This document shows, in pieces, positions 1-7,834 of a stretch of 64,000 bases of DNA. The DNA is from Neolewinella maritima (lineage in GTDB: Bacteria > Bacteroidota > Bacteroidia > Chitinophagales > Saprospiraceae), in the NCBI RefSeq assembly GCF_923081025.1, contig NZ_CAKLPZ010000001.1, positions 744,001 to 808,000 on the forward strand, in the 5' to 3' direction. The notes under the pieces are model-generated. The model did no database searches. It worked only from the letters and a program-made list of their open reading frames with translations, and was not told the DNA's origin. Position 1 is the stretch's first letter; every line of letters begins with the position of its first letter. A program made the translations under genes and the position numbers.

Positions 1-1
1 T

Positions 2-607
2 ATGACCTTCCGCTTCATCGATACGGCCGGTATCCGGGAGGCCACCGATACCATCGAGGCCATGGGCGTGGAGCGTACCCTGCAGCGGGTAGCGAGTAGT
101 CAACTGCTGATCTACGTTTTCGACATCATCGATACGGATCCGGCTACGCTCACCGCTGATCTGGACCGGCTGTACCGCGAAGAGCTCGACCTCGTTGTAG
201 TGGCCAACAAAATGGACCTCAATCCCTACACGAAGTACAGCCACTACTTCGGAGAGGATTACGACGGGAAGTGGTCCGTACCCCTGGAGCGCTTCATCCC
301 CATGATCGCCAGCGAGAAGAGCAATCTGCAGTACCTGCAGGATACGCTGCTGCACGTAGCTACCCAGGGCCGCGGCGCGCTGGATGCCCAGGAGGTGATC
401 CTGAGCAATGCGCGGCACTACGATGCGCTCACCCGGGCCGATCGGGCGCTGGAGCGGGTAGCGGAGGGCCTTCAGTCGGGTTTGTCGCAAGATTTTGTGG
501 CGATGGACATCCGGCAGTCCCTACGTGACCTAGGCGAAATCACCGGTGAGATCACCACCGACGATCTGCTGAGTAACATCTTTTCCAACTTCTGCATCGG
601 TAAGTAG
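2..607 (+). CDS. mnmE: MnmE (TrmE) tRNA modification GTPase, 3' part
   Basis: This is the C-terminal part of MnmE, the GTPase that works with MnmG to install the carboxymethylaminomethyl group on U34 of certain tRNAs. The frame is open to the left edge, so the gene starts outside the window and the first Met seen is internal. Visible are the G3 switch DTAGIRE, the G4 motif NKMD, and the diagnostic C-terminal CIGK, whose Cys is important for the reaction. A helical segment between them is the second half of the helical domain. No sign of damage. The call is firm because the G motifs and CIGK occur in the right order. Confidence 0.96.
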   Translation: MTFRFIDTAGIREATDTIEAMGVERTLQRVASSQLLIYVFDIIDTDPATLTADLDRLYREELDLVVVANKMDLNPYTKYSHYFGEDYDGKWSVPLERFIPMIASEKSNLQYLQDTLLHVATQGRGALDAQEVILSNARHYDALTRADRALERVAEGLQSGLSQDFVAMDIRQSLRDLGEITGEITTDDLLSNIFSNFCIGK

Positions 608-698
608 GGCAATTGGGCCTATCTTGGGTGCGTTTCCGTCTTGATACTCAACCCGATAGGGATTGAGTGGTTAGAACCCACAGTTAAAAGGTTGCACA

Positions 699-929
699 TT
701 GAATACAGGTATTGACTCTTCCCTATCCGTCAGTGGCGGATCCGCATCGCTTCCTCAGGTAGCGTATACCGGTCCCTCCGCCCAACGGCCTGCAGCCACC
801 GCACCAGCTACCGCCCTGACTGAAGCGCAGAAAGAAGCCTACCGCCGCAATCGCGAAGAATCACTGGAACTTTGTGATAGCTTCCAGGCGTTCTACGCCT
901 CACATGCCGCCTACCACCTTGACCTTTGA
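699..929 (+). CDS. Small hypothetical protein, possible antitoxin partner
   Basis: A 76-residue reading frame beginning at TTG 699, with an AAAAGG stretch shortly upstream that could serve as a ribosome binding site. The first half is rich in Ser, Ala and Pro and looks disordered; the second half (about residues 40-70) is a charged predicted helix. I recognise no family. Its 3' end overlaps the next gene by 26 bases in another frame, an arrangement common in toxin-antitoxin pairs. A TATCTTGG box at 620-627 could be the promoter -7 element. It may equally be a small gene of other function, or not coding. Confidence 0.4.
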   Translation: MNTGIDSSLSVSGGSASLPQVAYTGPSAQRPAATAPATALTEAQKEAYRRNREESLELCDSFQAFYASHAAYHLDL

Positions 930-1299
930 GCCTTTTGTAGTCTACGAGCTTCGTCCTGACGTAAAGCTTCCCTTCCAATTCGTGCTCTGCCTGTCCTCCA
1001 CGGCCTCCAACTACCGGCAGGAGATAAAGAACGTTTCCTTCCTCCCCATCATTCCCGCCGGCCGTTACGCCGACAACGATCCCTACCGGGTGCCGCTGCT
1101 TCCCCGTCCCGAGGGAACTACGCGACTGATCGGGCGCATGTACGTGGCGGTAGATGCCATCCAGTCCTTCGGAAAAGCTGCTTTTCTACCCACCAATCTC
1201 GGCCACGTGACAGCAGCGGAAGAACGAGAGGTACGGGCTAAAGTGAGCGCTTGGCTCAATCTGAGCGTAGCTGCAAAAAAGCCCACCCCCCGGGATTAG
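904..1299 (+). CDS. Possible PemK/MazF-like protein
   Basis: A 131-residue protein when started at ATG 904 (a GTG at 874 is an alternative). It has the outline of a PemK/MazF-type RNase toxin: a hydrophobic strand ending in CLSS near the N-terminus, a VSFLPIIP strand, then DPYRVPLLP, a basic segment and a C-terminal helix of the kind that closes MazF proteins. The usual N-terminal GDV-W strand is absent or replaced, and no catalytic residue can be assigned with confidence. It overlaps the small upstream frame by 26 bases. Its last codons lie inside a hairpin that terminates the opposing gene. The family assignment is tentative. Confidence 0.45.
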   Translation: MPPTTLTFEPFVVYELRPDVKLPFQFVLCLSSTASNYRQEIKNVSFLPIIPAGRYADNDPYRVPLLPRPEGTTRLIGRMYVAVDAIQSFGKAAFLPTNLGHVTAAEEREVRAKVSAWLNLSVAAKKPTPRD

Positions 1300-1309
1300 G
1301 GAGGTGGGC
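1275..1309 (-). terminator. Rho-independent terminator of the glucosaminidase gene
   Basis: An 11-base stem with one mismatch (arms 1281-1291 and 1299-1309, core GCCCACC/GGTGGGC) is followed on the minus strand by six T residues (complement of A 1275-1280). It lies 45 bases past the stop of the minus-strand glucosaminidase gene. It also covers the stop codon of the plus-strand gene ending at 1299. Confidence 0.75.
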
Positions 1310-1353
1310 GAGAGTACACTCAAAACGTCAAACCTTAATTTCGTGGTTCCGCC

Positions 1354-2073
1354 TTACTTATCCAGGCGGTGCAGCTCCAGCCCTTCGATGAGGCGGATCA
1401 GCTTATTGGCGTAGTTGGGATCGGTGGCGTAGCCGGCCCTGCTGAGGCCGCGTGCCCAGCCCTTGTAGTCGGTCCGCTTCAGGGTGAAGAGCTTCCGGTA
1501 GCGGTCGTTCTGCAGCAGTTTGCTGTGGGCCAGGTAGCTCTCTTCGGGCTTGGAGAAAATGCGGAAGAAGTCCTTGTGGTGATCATCGCTGTGGTTGCTG
1601 CAGTGGCCCTTGCTGCACTGCTTGCTGAAGCACTTGAGTCCGAAGTGATTGTTGTTGCGGGTAGCCAGAGTACTCCTGCCGGTGCCGCTCTCGAGCAGGC
1701 CCTGCGCCAGGGTGATGCTGGCGGGAATGCCGTGGGTGGCCATCTCCCGCAGCGCGATCTGCCGGTAGTCCTTCACGTAGGCCAGTTGCTGGAGCTCGCG
1801 GGTGGTCCAGTTGCGCTTGCTGGGGGTGTAATCGGCAAAAGTGGCTAGTGGTGCCTCTTCGTGCTGACTGCTAAATACCGAAGCCCGGCTGCCGAACAGA
1901 TTTCCCCCATTCACGCTGAAGGTGAAAGTGAGCTCCTTGCGCGTCACCACCACAGCTAGTACGACCAGTACGGCCAGCTTTGTCCAGGGACTCGTCAACT
2001 GCCGGTACAGGCGGCGGTACAGCTGCTCGAAGAATAGACGCCAGCCGGCGGGGATCGGGAGATTGACTTTCAT
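1354..2073 (-). CDS. Membrane-anchored glucosaminidase (peptidoglycan hydrolase)
   Basis: A 239-residue protein with a short cytoplasmic start, one membrane segment (about residues 30-45, WTKLAVLVVLAVVVT) and an extracytoplasmic glucosaminidase domain of the FlgJ/LytG type in the last 150 residues. The catalytic Glu is probably that of LLESG, followed by the family landmarks NNHFGLKC and a YRKLF...GYATD-NYA motif near the C-terminus. Such enzymes cut the N-acetylglucosamine bond in peptidoglycan during growth or division. ATG 2073 is preferred to an upstream in-frame start because it places the membrane segment normally. The gene stands alone and ends at a strong terminator. Confidence 0.88.
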   Translation of the reverse strand: MKVNLPIPAGWRLFFEQLYRRLYRQLTSPWTKLAVLVVLAVVVTRKELTFTFSVNGGNLFGSRASVFSSQHEEAPLATFADYTPSKRNWTTRELQQLAYVKDYRQIALREMATHGIPASITLAQGLLESGTGRSTLATRNNNHFGLKCFSKQCSKGHCSNHSDDHHKDFFRIFSKPEESYLAHSKLLQNDRYRKLFTLKRTDYKGWARGLSRAGYATDPNYANKLIRLIEGLELHRLDK

Positions 2074-2105
2074 AGATAGATCGCTTGGACCGCAAGGTAG
2101 GCGCT

Positions 2106-2122
2106 TTTGTTTGACAAACAAA
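2106..2122. promoter_or_regulatory. 17-bp palindrome upstream of the glucosaminidase gene
   Basis: TTTGTTTG-A-CAAACAAA is an 8-base perfect inverted repeat with a one-base centre, 33-49 bases upstream of the chosen start at 2073. Its position suits an operator or part of the promoter. No regulator is identified. Confidence 0.35.
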
Positions 2123-2234
2123 CTATTTCAAACAAAAATGTTGATTCCTGCAAAGTGGCTTTAAAGTCAATCCCCAGCGATGTTACTATTTCCTTAAAGC
2201 AGCGGGGTAGCTGAAGTCGCTGCTACCCGGGCGC

Positions 2235-2242
2235 TACCTTCG
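2235..2242 (+). promoter_or_regulatory. Candidate -7 promoter box for the OmpH gene
   Basis: TACCTTCG resembles the Bacteroidota -7 element TAnnTTTG and lies 4 bases before ATG 2247, implying a very short or absent leader. A small dyad (GGGTAGC 2205-2211, GCTACCC 2222-2228) lies just upstream. Confidence 0.35.
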
Positions 2243-2246
2243 TGGT

Positions 2247-2747
2247 ATGCCACGTATCCTGCTTCTTGCCGTCTTTGCTTTTCTGTCCGTAGCCAGCCTC
2301 AGCGCGCAGAAGTACGGCCACCTCAACTTCGCCATTCTCATCTCCGAGATGCCGGGCACGAAGGCCGCCGAGGCTGAGCTGGACGCCTACAATAATCAAC
2401 TGGTAGCGCAGGGTGAAAAGATGGTGGCGGACCTTAAGACCCGCGTCCAGGAGATCGAAGCCCAGCGCGAAGAGCTCGCCCCCGTAAAGTTGCGGGAGCT
2501 ACAGGCCGAACTTACCGCCGAGCGGGACAGGATCGTACAGTACGAGCAGCAGATGGGGGTAGACGTAGAGCGCAAGCGGCAGGAACTACTAGGACCCATC
2601 ATCAAACAGGCGCGCGATGCAGTCAAGGCCGTGGCGCAGGAAGGGGGCTACCAGCTCATCTTCGATACCTCTCGCTTCAATACCGTACTGTACGGACAAG
2701 ACAGCGACGACATCATGCCCCTGGTGAAGGCGAAGTTGGGGATCTAA
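2247..2747 (+). CDS. OmpH/Skp-family periplasmic chaperone
   Basis: A 166-residue exported protein. A signal peptide ends at about residue 20 (SLSAQ). The central part (about residues 40-125) is a long Glu/Arg/Lys-rich coiled coil typical of Skp, and the C-terminal segment (GGYQLIFDTS, then a hydrophobic tail) is the conserved OmpH strand that completes the trimerisation domain. Skp homologues hold unfolded outer-membrane proteins in the periplasm. The gene is alone, not next to bamA as often seen. Its last 35 bases overlap the 3' end of the opposing site-2 protease gene. Confidence 0.9.
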   Translation: MPRILLLAVFAFLSVASLSAQKYGHLNFAILISEMPGTKAAEAELDAYNNQLVAQGEKMVADLKTRVQEIEAQREELAPVKLRELQAELTAERDRIVQYEQQMGVDVERKRQELLGPIIKQARDAVKAVAQEGGYQLIFDTSRFNTVLYGQDSDDIMPLVKAKLGI

Positions 2748-3867
2748 ACCGCTTGTAGAAACGCCGCGGCGAGCGGTCCAGCAGCACGATCACGTCTTCG
2801 GTGAATACGAAGCCGTCCAGCACGCCGCCCCGGTAGATGGCGGCTCCGTATACGTCAGCCGCAACGATCCGCTCCGTCAGTTCCAGCAGATCGTCCTCCA
2901 CGGTGCCGGTGATGTACTCCGCTTCGTAGTGCAGTCGTACGGGCTCTTCCCGCCCGGCCTCCCGGTGCAGCACCTCCCGTTCAACGAAGCCGCTCAGCTC
3001 GTTCCAATTGGTGTACACCGGCAGGACGCGTGCATCGGTGCGCGAAAACAGCACCCGGGCCCGGGCCACCGTATCGGAGGCGTACACGCGGTCGGGTGGG
3101 GGAGGGCGCAGAACGTCCTTCAGTGCGGTACGCTGAAGTTGCCGCCGCTGCCAGCCGCGGTTGAGCTCCAGGGCGGAGAAGCTGACGATGAACAGGGCAC
3201 TAAGGGAGAGTACCGGATCGCTCAGGCGGATGGACAGCCCGATCAGTCCGAGACCGATCAAGATACCCAGTACGGTAGCCACTACCGTGGCGCGCCGGTC
3301 GCCCAGGCTATGCTTCAGGAGGGCGCGAAGGATACGGCCGCCGTCCAGCGGGTAGGCGGGCAGCAGATTGCCCACCGCGAGTACTACGTTAACCGCCAGG
3401 GTAATGCCCAGGAGTTGCTCGGTGAGCGTAGGCGCGACGATCAGGTTGCTGAAGGGGTTGAGGTAGAACTGGATCATGTACCAGCCCCCGGGCTGCCAGA
3501 GGAGCAGGGGAAGTGCGATCACTGCCAGCAGCACATTAGCCAGCGGACCGGCCGCGTAGATCAGTACCTCCTGCCACACCCGCTCGGGTTCGGTGGGGAT
3601 GAGCGCGCCGCCACCGAGGGGGAACAGGATGATCTTTTCCGCCCGTACGCCACACGCCTTCGCCGTGAGCGCGTGGCCCAGTTCATGCACCAGCACGAAG
3701 ACGAAGAGCAGGGTCGTAATACTGGACCACCACCGCACCTGCGACCACCGCAATCCTACCCCCGTCTCGTAGGAGTATACCAGGATCGCCACCGGCACCA
3801 GCAGGAAGGACCAGTGCAGCTCCGTAGGAACGCCGAAAATGCGGCCGATACGCCAGGATCGGAACAA
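2713..3867 (-). CDS. Site-2 protease family (M50) intramembrane metalloprotease
   Basis: A 384-residue polytopic membrane protein. The zinc motif HELGH is at residues 61-65 and the second metal site, LLPAYPLDGGR, has its Asp at about 175. Further membrane segments lie between and after them. The last 150 residues form a soluble CBS-like region, as in SpoIVFB/Rv2625-type site-2 proteases. The start is TTG, 9 bases after the stop of the upstream flippase-like gene, so the two probably form an operon. The C-terminal tail is Pro/Ser rich and overlaps the end of the ompH gene. The substrate is unknown. Confidence 0.88.
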   Translation of the reverse strand: MFRSWRIGRIFGVPTELHWSFLLVPVAILVYSYETGVGLRWSQVRWWSSITTLLFVFVLVHELGHALTAKACGVRAEKIILFPLGGGALIPTEPERVWQEVLIYAAGPLANVLLAVIALPLLLWQPGGWYMIQFYLNPFSNLIVAPTLTEQLLGITLAVNVVLAVGNLLPAYPLDGGRILRALLKHSLGDRRATVVATVLGILIGLGLIGLSIRLSDPVLSLSALFIVSFSALELNRGWQRRQLQRTALKDVLRPPPPDRVYASDTVARARVLFSRTDARVLPVYTNWNELSGFVEREVLHREAGREEPVRLHYEAEYITGTVEDDLLELTERIVAADVYGAAIYRGGVLDGFVFTEDVIVLLDRSPRRFYKRFRSPTSPSPGA

Positions 3868-3876
3868 AGGAGGGGG

Positions 3877-4929
3877 TTAAGCAGGATGATACGAACGGTT
3901 GATGCGCGGCAGCAGCAACAGGGCCAGTAACCCGATCAACACGTTACAGCCGATATTGATGGAAAAGAAGGAAATATTCGCCCAGCTGAAGGCATCCTCA
4001 CCCGGCACGCCGTACAGTCCCAGGGCCGCCTGCGCCAGGTAGTGGTAGCTGCCCATGCCGCCCGGACTCGGTACCACGATCCCCCAACCCCCCGATACGA
4101 AGGTCACCAGCGCCGCCTGCGGACCCAGCTCCGCCGTAGGGGCGTAGGACAGAAATACACACAGCGTCATGCAGAAGTACATCAGCCAGATGTTGAGGCT
4201 GTGCAGGACGAACAGCCAGGGCCGACGCACCGTAGCGATCGTGCGCAGCCCCTCCGCGAAGCCCGCTACAATGCTCATCAGCTTACCGCCCACCCGGGTA
4301 GCGCGGATGCGGCCCCGCTGAAACCAGGCCAGGGCCAGCGCGCCAATGCCCAGTACTACCACGCTACCGAGCCACCATTCCAGACCCGCCAGCTTGTCGC
4401 TGACCGATGCGTTCTCGGCCAGCCAGGCCAGCAGCCGGTCGCTGGCCAGCAGGAGGGCCAGACCGGTCAGAGAGAGCAGCATGACCACGTCGACCGTACG
4501 GCCCACCACTACCGTGCCGATCACGCGCTCCACCTTGATGTCTTCGTAGCGGGCCATGGCCGCCGGCCGCACCAGCTCGCCGAGGCGGGGAAAGCCCAGG
4601 TTAGCGAGGTAGCCGAGGTTGATGGTCAGAAAGGCGTTGATGAGGCGGGGCTGCTTGCCCAGGGTGCGCAGCAGCATATTCCAGCGCAGGGCCCGACTGA
4701 GGTTGCTGATGCAGAAGGCCACCAGGGTCATGAACAACCAGAAGAAGTTGGCCCCCTGGAAGTCGCGCCACACCTTGTCGATCAGGCTGCAGTCTTTCTC
4801 CGCCACGCCGCGCAGCCCACAGTCGGCCAGGTAGGCCGCCTGCTGACTGCGGTACACCAGATACAGGATGCCGAAGCCGAGTCCTATAAATACAATGAAC
4901 TTCAGGACGTTAGACACCGACTGCGACAT
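3877..4929 (-). CDS. Lysylphosphatidylglycerol synthase/flippase-like membrane protein (UPF0104)
   Basis: A 350-residue integral membrane protein with about eight hydrophobic segments. The conserved signatures are NLSRALRWNMLL, then FPRLGELVRPAAMARYE, and SPGGMGSYHYLAQAAL near the C-terminus. These mark the AglD/MprF-type transmembrane domain family, whose members act in lipid or glycolipid transfer. No synthase domain is attached, so it is probably a stand-alone flippase-like protein of unknown lipid substrate. It is followed 9 bases later by the site-2 protease gene, suggesting co-transcription. Confidence 0.85.
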   Translation of the reverse strand: MSQSVSNVLKFIVFIGLGFGILYLVYRSQQAAYLADCGLRGVAEKDCSLIDKVWRDFQGANFFWLFMTLVAFCISNLSRALRWNMLLRTLGKQPRLINAFLTINLGYLANLGFPRLGELVRPAAMARYEDIKVERVIGTVVVGRTVDVVMLLSLTGLALLLASDRLLAWLAENASVSDKLAGLEWWLGSVVVLGIGALALAWFQRGRIRATRVGGKLMSIVAGFAEGLRTIATVRRPWLFVLHSLNIWLMYFCMTLCVFLSYAPTAELGPQAALVTFVSGGWGIVVPSPGGMGSYHYLAQAALGLYGVPGEDAFSWANISFFSINIGCNVLIGLLALLLLPRINRSYHPA

Positions 4930-4947
4930 GGCCGCGAAGATAGTCCG

Positions 4948-6258
4948 CTAGGGATGTTGGTAGGGTGGGCGGTACGTCCGGGCCAGAAGCTCGGGATGCT
5001 CCGGCACGATCGCCCGCGCCACCGGATCGTAGGCCAGCGGATGACCGGCCTCCAGCGCCAGGTTCCCCAGGATGCAGGCAGCGGTGGAGATCATCCCCTC
5101 CGCGATATCGGCCACCGGCCGGCCACCGGTATCGATCGCCTGCAGGAAGTCCGCCATATGCGCCCGGGTAGCCGGGGCGGTGTGCAGCTCGATATCCGGC
5201 TCGGTCAGGTCTTCCGGAAAGGCGTCGCGCTCGTACACGGCTTCGACCCGGACGGTCTCGCCGTCGTGCGGACTAAAGTCGTACTTATACGGATCGGCCC
5301 GCAGCACCCCCTGCGCTCCGTAGAGCGTCATGGCCCAGGGGAAGTCCTCGTCCACCGGCGGTCCCCAGCTCCGGTGTTGCCACACACAGCTAAATTCCGG
5401 GTAGTCGAATACCACGGTCTGGGTATCCGTAGTAGTGGCGTCGGCGGCGGTCTGCACGCGGATACCGCCCGTGCTGGCTACCCGGTCCGGCCAGCCGAGG
5501 TCCAGCATCCAGCGGGTCATGTCCAGCATGTGCACGCACATATCGCCCACAATGCCATTGCCGTAGGCCTGAAAGGAGCGCCAGCGGCGGTGGGGCAGTC
5601 CCCTATAGGGAAGCAGGGGGGCGGGCCCGGTCCAGGCGTCATAGTCGAAGAAGTCCGGTACCGGCTCCACCTCCCGCACGGCCGTATCCCGCATGTGGTA
5701 GTAGCAGCAGAGCTCTACGTGACCGATCGTGCCGAGCAGACCGGTCTCCACGATATCGCGCTTGGCCTGCACGAGGTGGGGGGTGCTGCGGCGTTGCAGA
5801 CCCACCTGTACCACCCGGTCGTGCCGGCGGGCCGCTTCGAGTACCGCGGCGCACTCACGCAGGTCCACCCCCACCGGCTTCTGCAGGTACACATGCGCAC
5901 CTACTTCCATGGCCGCGATAGCCTGCAGTGCATGCCAGTGATCGGGGGTAGCGATGAGGACGATCCCGGGCCGGGTCTGCCGCAGCATCTCCCGGTAGTC
6001 AGCGTACAATCCTGGTTTAGCCGTAGGCTGCCGCTCCTTTAGTAGTGCGGCGGCCCCTTCGAGCGTCTGGCGGTCTACGTCGCAGAGCCCTACCACCTCC
6101 ACCTCCGCAACTTGCAGCAGGCGCATCAGGTCACTCTTTCCGTACCAGCCACAGCCGATGAGGGCTACCCGTCGGACCACCGGCCGCGGCCGCGGGTGCG
6201 CAGTCAGGGGAAGGGCAAAGAGTGCCGGGCTGGTCTGGAGGAATGTTCTGCGGTCCAT
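4948..6258 (-). CDS. Gfo/Idh/MocA family oxidoreductase, exported
   Basis: A 436-residue NAD(P)-dependent oxidoreductase. The N-terminus MDRRTFLQTSPALFALP resembles a twin-arginine-type (RR-F-L) export signal, as is usual for this Bacteroidota subgroup. It is followed by the Rossmann motif VALIGCGWYGKSDL, the dinucleotide-binding EKP-like motif LQKPVG, and the catalytic-region GNGIVGDMCVHMLDMTRW. ATG 6258 was chosen because an upstream in-frame start would add 29 residues encoded by a hairpin repeat. The substrate, probably a sugar or inositol-like compound, cannot be told from sequence. Confidence 0.88.
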   Translation of the reverse strand: MDRRTFLQTSPALFALPLTAHPRPRPVVRRVALIGCGWYGKSDLMRLLQVAEVEVVGLCDVDRQTLEGAAALLKERQPTAKPGLYADYREMLRQTRPGIVLIATPDHWHALQAIAAMEVGAHVYLQKPVGVDLRECAAVLEAARRHDRVVQVGLQRRSTPHLVQAKRDIVETGLLGTIGHVELCCYYHMRDTAVREVEPVPDFFDYDAWTGPAPLLPYRGLPHRRWRSFQAYGNGIVGDMCVHMLDMTRWMLDLGWPDRVASTGGIRVQTAADATTTDTQTVVFDYPEFSCVWQHRSWGPPVDEDFPWAMTLYGAQGVLRADPYKYDFSPHDGETVRVEAVYERDAFPEDLTEPDIELHTAPATRAHMADFLQAIDTGGRPVADIAEGMISTAACILGNLALEAGHPLAYDPVARAIVPEHPELLARTYRPPYQHP

Positions 6259-6282
6259 TGCACTAAGATCGGTCACCAACCG

Positions 6283-6384
6283 CAAAGGTCGAGTGGCCTC
6301 CGGTCCGAGCCCATCAAAGGTCGAGGCGTTGCACGCCGAGTCCATGCCGATGTTAGCCTACCCTCGGCGTATAACGCCTCGACC
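6283..6384. repeat. Long hairpin repeat with an 11-bp direct repeat
   Basis: Arms 6319-6340 and 6363-6384 are 22 bases each and pair at 20 of 22 positions, leaving a 22-base loop. The left arm begins GGTCGAGGCGTT. The 11-mer CAAAGGTCGAG occurs at 6283-6293 and again at 6315-6325, overlapping the left arm. The hairpin starts at the stop codon of the alpha/beta hydrolase gene, so it could end that transcript, although no T-tract follows. It also looks like a repetitive extragenic palindrome. Confidence 0.6.
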
Positions 6385-7769
6385 TAATAACGCTCATCCA
6401 GCCAGGCCACGATAGTCTCCAGCACAGTGGGCGAGATGGTCATTTCGATCTCTCCGTATTCCCCCGGTGCCCCGGTCTCGGCCGGTTGCAGGAGGTGATT
6501 CACGCCCGGTACTTCCACCAGCGTGATGTCTGCGTTTCTGGCCCGCTCGAGGGCGGCACCTACGGCGGTTAGGTTGCCAATCGTTACCTGCTGGTCCAGC
6601 ATCCCGTTGATGGCCAGCACGGGTACGGTCATCCGTTGGAGGTAGTCGGCGGGGTCGACCGTCAGAAAGTACCGCATCCAGGGGGGCGTCATCAGGTTGG
6701 CGTAGGTATCGGCGTAGTCCGCTGGGTCTACAATACTGCGCCGGGTGGCGGAGTCCAGACTAGGAATGACGGACAGGATCACCGCGCGCAATCCATCGCG
6801 AAAAGCTTGCTCGTCCTCCCTGTAATGCTCTTTGGTGTAGCTATACACTGCCCGCAGCACCGGCTCGTCCGGCGCGGTCATCCCGCTGATGGCCCGCCGC
6901 TGATCCAGTAAGAGGCTATCCGTAGGTATACCGGGCGCGGCAAGAAGTACCGCAAAGTCCAGTACACCCTCGGCGGCCACCATGGGAGCGATGAGTCCCC
7001 CCTCGCTGTGGCCCGCTATACCCACGGGGATATCCGCAAACCGCTCGTCCTGCCGCACGTAGCGCACGGCCGCCTGCGCGTCCTGGGCAAAGTCGGCTGT
7101 CGTAGCCGTACCGAAGTCACCCGTACTCTCCGCTACGCCCCGTTCGTCGTAGCGCAGTACGCCGTAGCCATGACGCGTCAGGTAGTCACCCAGTACCAGC
7201 AGGGTACGGTGATTGATCGGCGGACCGAGCTCCCCGTCTCGGTTCTGCGGTCCGGAGCCGGAGACTAGCACGAGCAGTGCCTTAGGCAGCGTATCCGACG
7301 GCAGGGTGAGCTCACCGGTCAGGGTCACCCCCTCCGCACCCCCCGGAAAGCTGGCGGACCGGCGTTCGTAAGGAGAGTCCGTAGGATCCTGCGGGCGCAC
7401 ACTGGCTGCGGCGGGCGGACCAGCATCGTACCCGGCAGGCGGCGCGGGGTAAAAGATCAGCTCGGTCGCAAAGGTTGCTTGCTGAAATACCCCCACGATG
7501 CTATCCGGGTGGAGCGCACCACGGTACCGCAGCTGCAGCGCATCCACGGTAAACTGCAACGAATCTGCCGTCAACCGAACGCTGGATAGCGGAATACGCT
7601 GATCCGTCTGCTTCGGACTCTGCAGACTACCCGAGCTGTCACTAAATTCCAAGTTCAGCGGGAGCTGCTGGCCACCCGCATCCAGCACAGCATACCAAGT
7701 TTGATCAGATTGGGCCATCACCATACCGGATGTCAACGACAAAAGAAGGAGTAGAAGTAGGTTACGCAT
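6384..7769 (-). CDS. Secreted alpha/beta hydrolase
   Basis: A 461-residue exported protein with a clear signal peptide (MRNLLLLLLL...MVMAQ). An N-terminal beta-rich domain (about residues 20-130) precedes an alpha/beta-hydrolase domain. VSGSGPQNRDGE forms the oxyanion region, GHSEGG holds the nucleophile Ser255, and VPVLAINGMLDQQV carries the likely acid Asp before the catalytic His in GVNHLLQ. This layout is common for Bacteroidota esterase/peptidase-like hydrolases; the substrate is unknown. The stop codon abuts a long hairpin. Confidence 0.88.
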   Translation of the reverse strand: MRNLLLLLLLSLTSGMVMAQSDQTWYAVLDAGGQQLPLNLEFSDSSGSLQSPKQTDQRIPLSSVRLTADSLQFTVDALQLRYRGALHPDSIVGVFQQATFATELIFYPAPPAGYDAGPPAAASVRPQDPTDSPYERRSASFPGGAEGVTLTGELTLPSDTLPKALLVLVSGSGPQNRDGELGPPINHRTLLVLGDYLTRHGYGVLRYDERGVAESTGDFGTATTADFAQDAQAAVRYVRQDERFADIPVGIAGHSEGGLIAPMVAAEGVLDFAVLLAAPGIPTDSLLLDQRRAISGMTAPDEPVLRAVYSYTKEHYREDEQAFRDGLRAVILSVIPSLDSATRRSIVDPADYADTYANLMTPPWMRYFLTVDPADYLQRMTVPVLAINGMLDQQVTIGNLTAVGAALERARNADITLVEVPGVNHLLQPAETGAPGEYGEIEMTISPTVLETIVAWLDERY

Positions 7770-7834
7770 ATCCCGAAGTTAAGCCCTACCTGTCACTCCT
7801 GTCCCAACACTCAATCCGTGTGATCCTTGTTTAC

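Noticed and set aside
2929-3930. Plus-strand open frame opposite the site-2 protease gene
   Set aside because: It is the mirror of a gene with HELGH and membrane segments; the translation is Gln/Arg-rich and lacks any known pattern.
4042-6042. Plus-strand open frame of 666 codons opposite the flippase-like and Gfo/Idh genes
   Set aside because: It is antisense to two well-supported minus-strand genes and is rich in Arg, Gln and His with no motif. It reflects the high-GC third-position bias.
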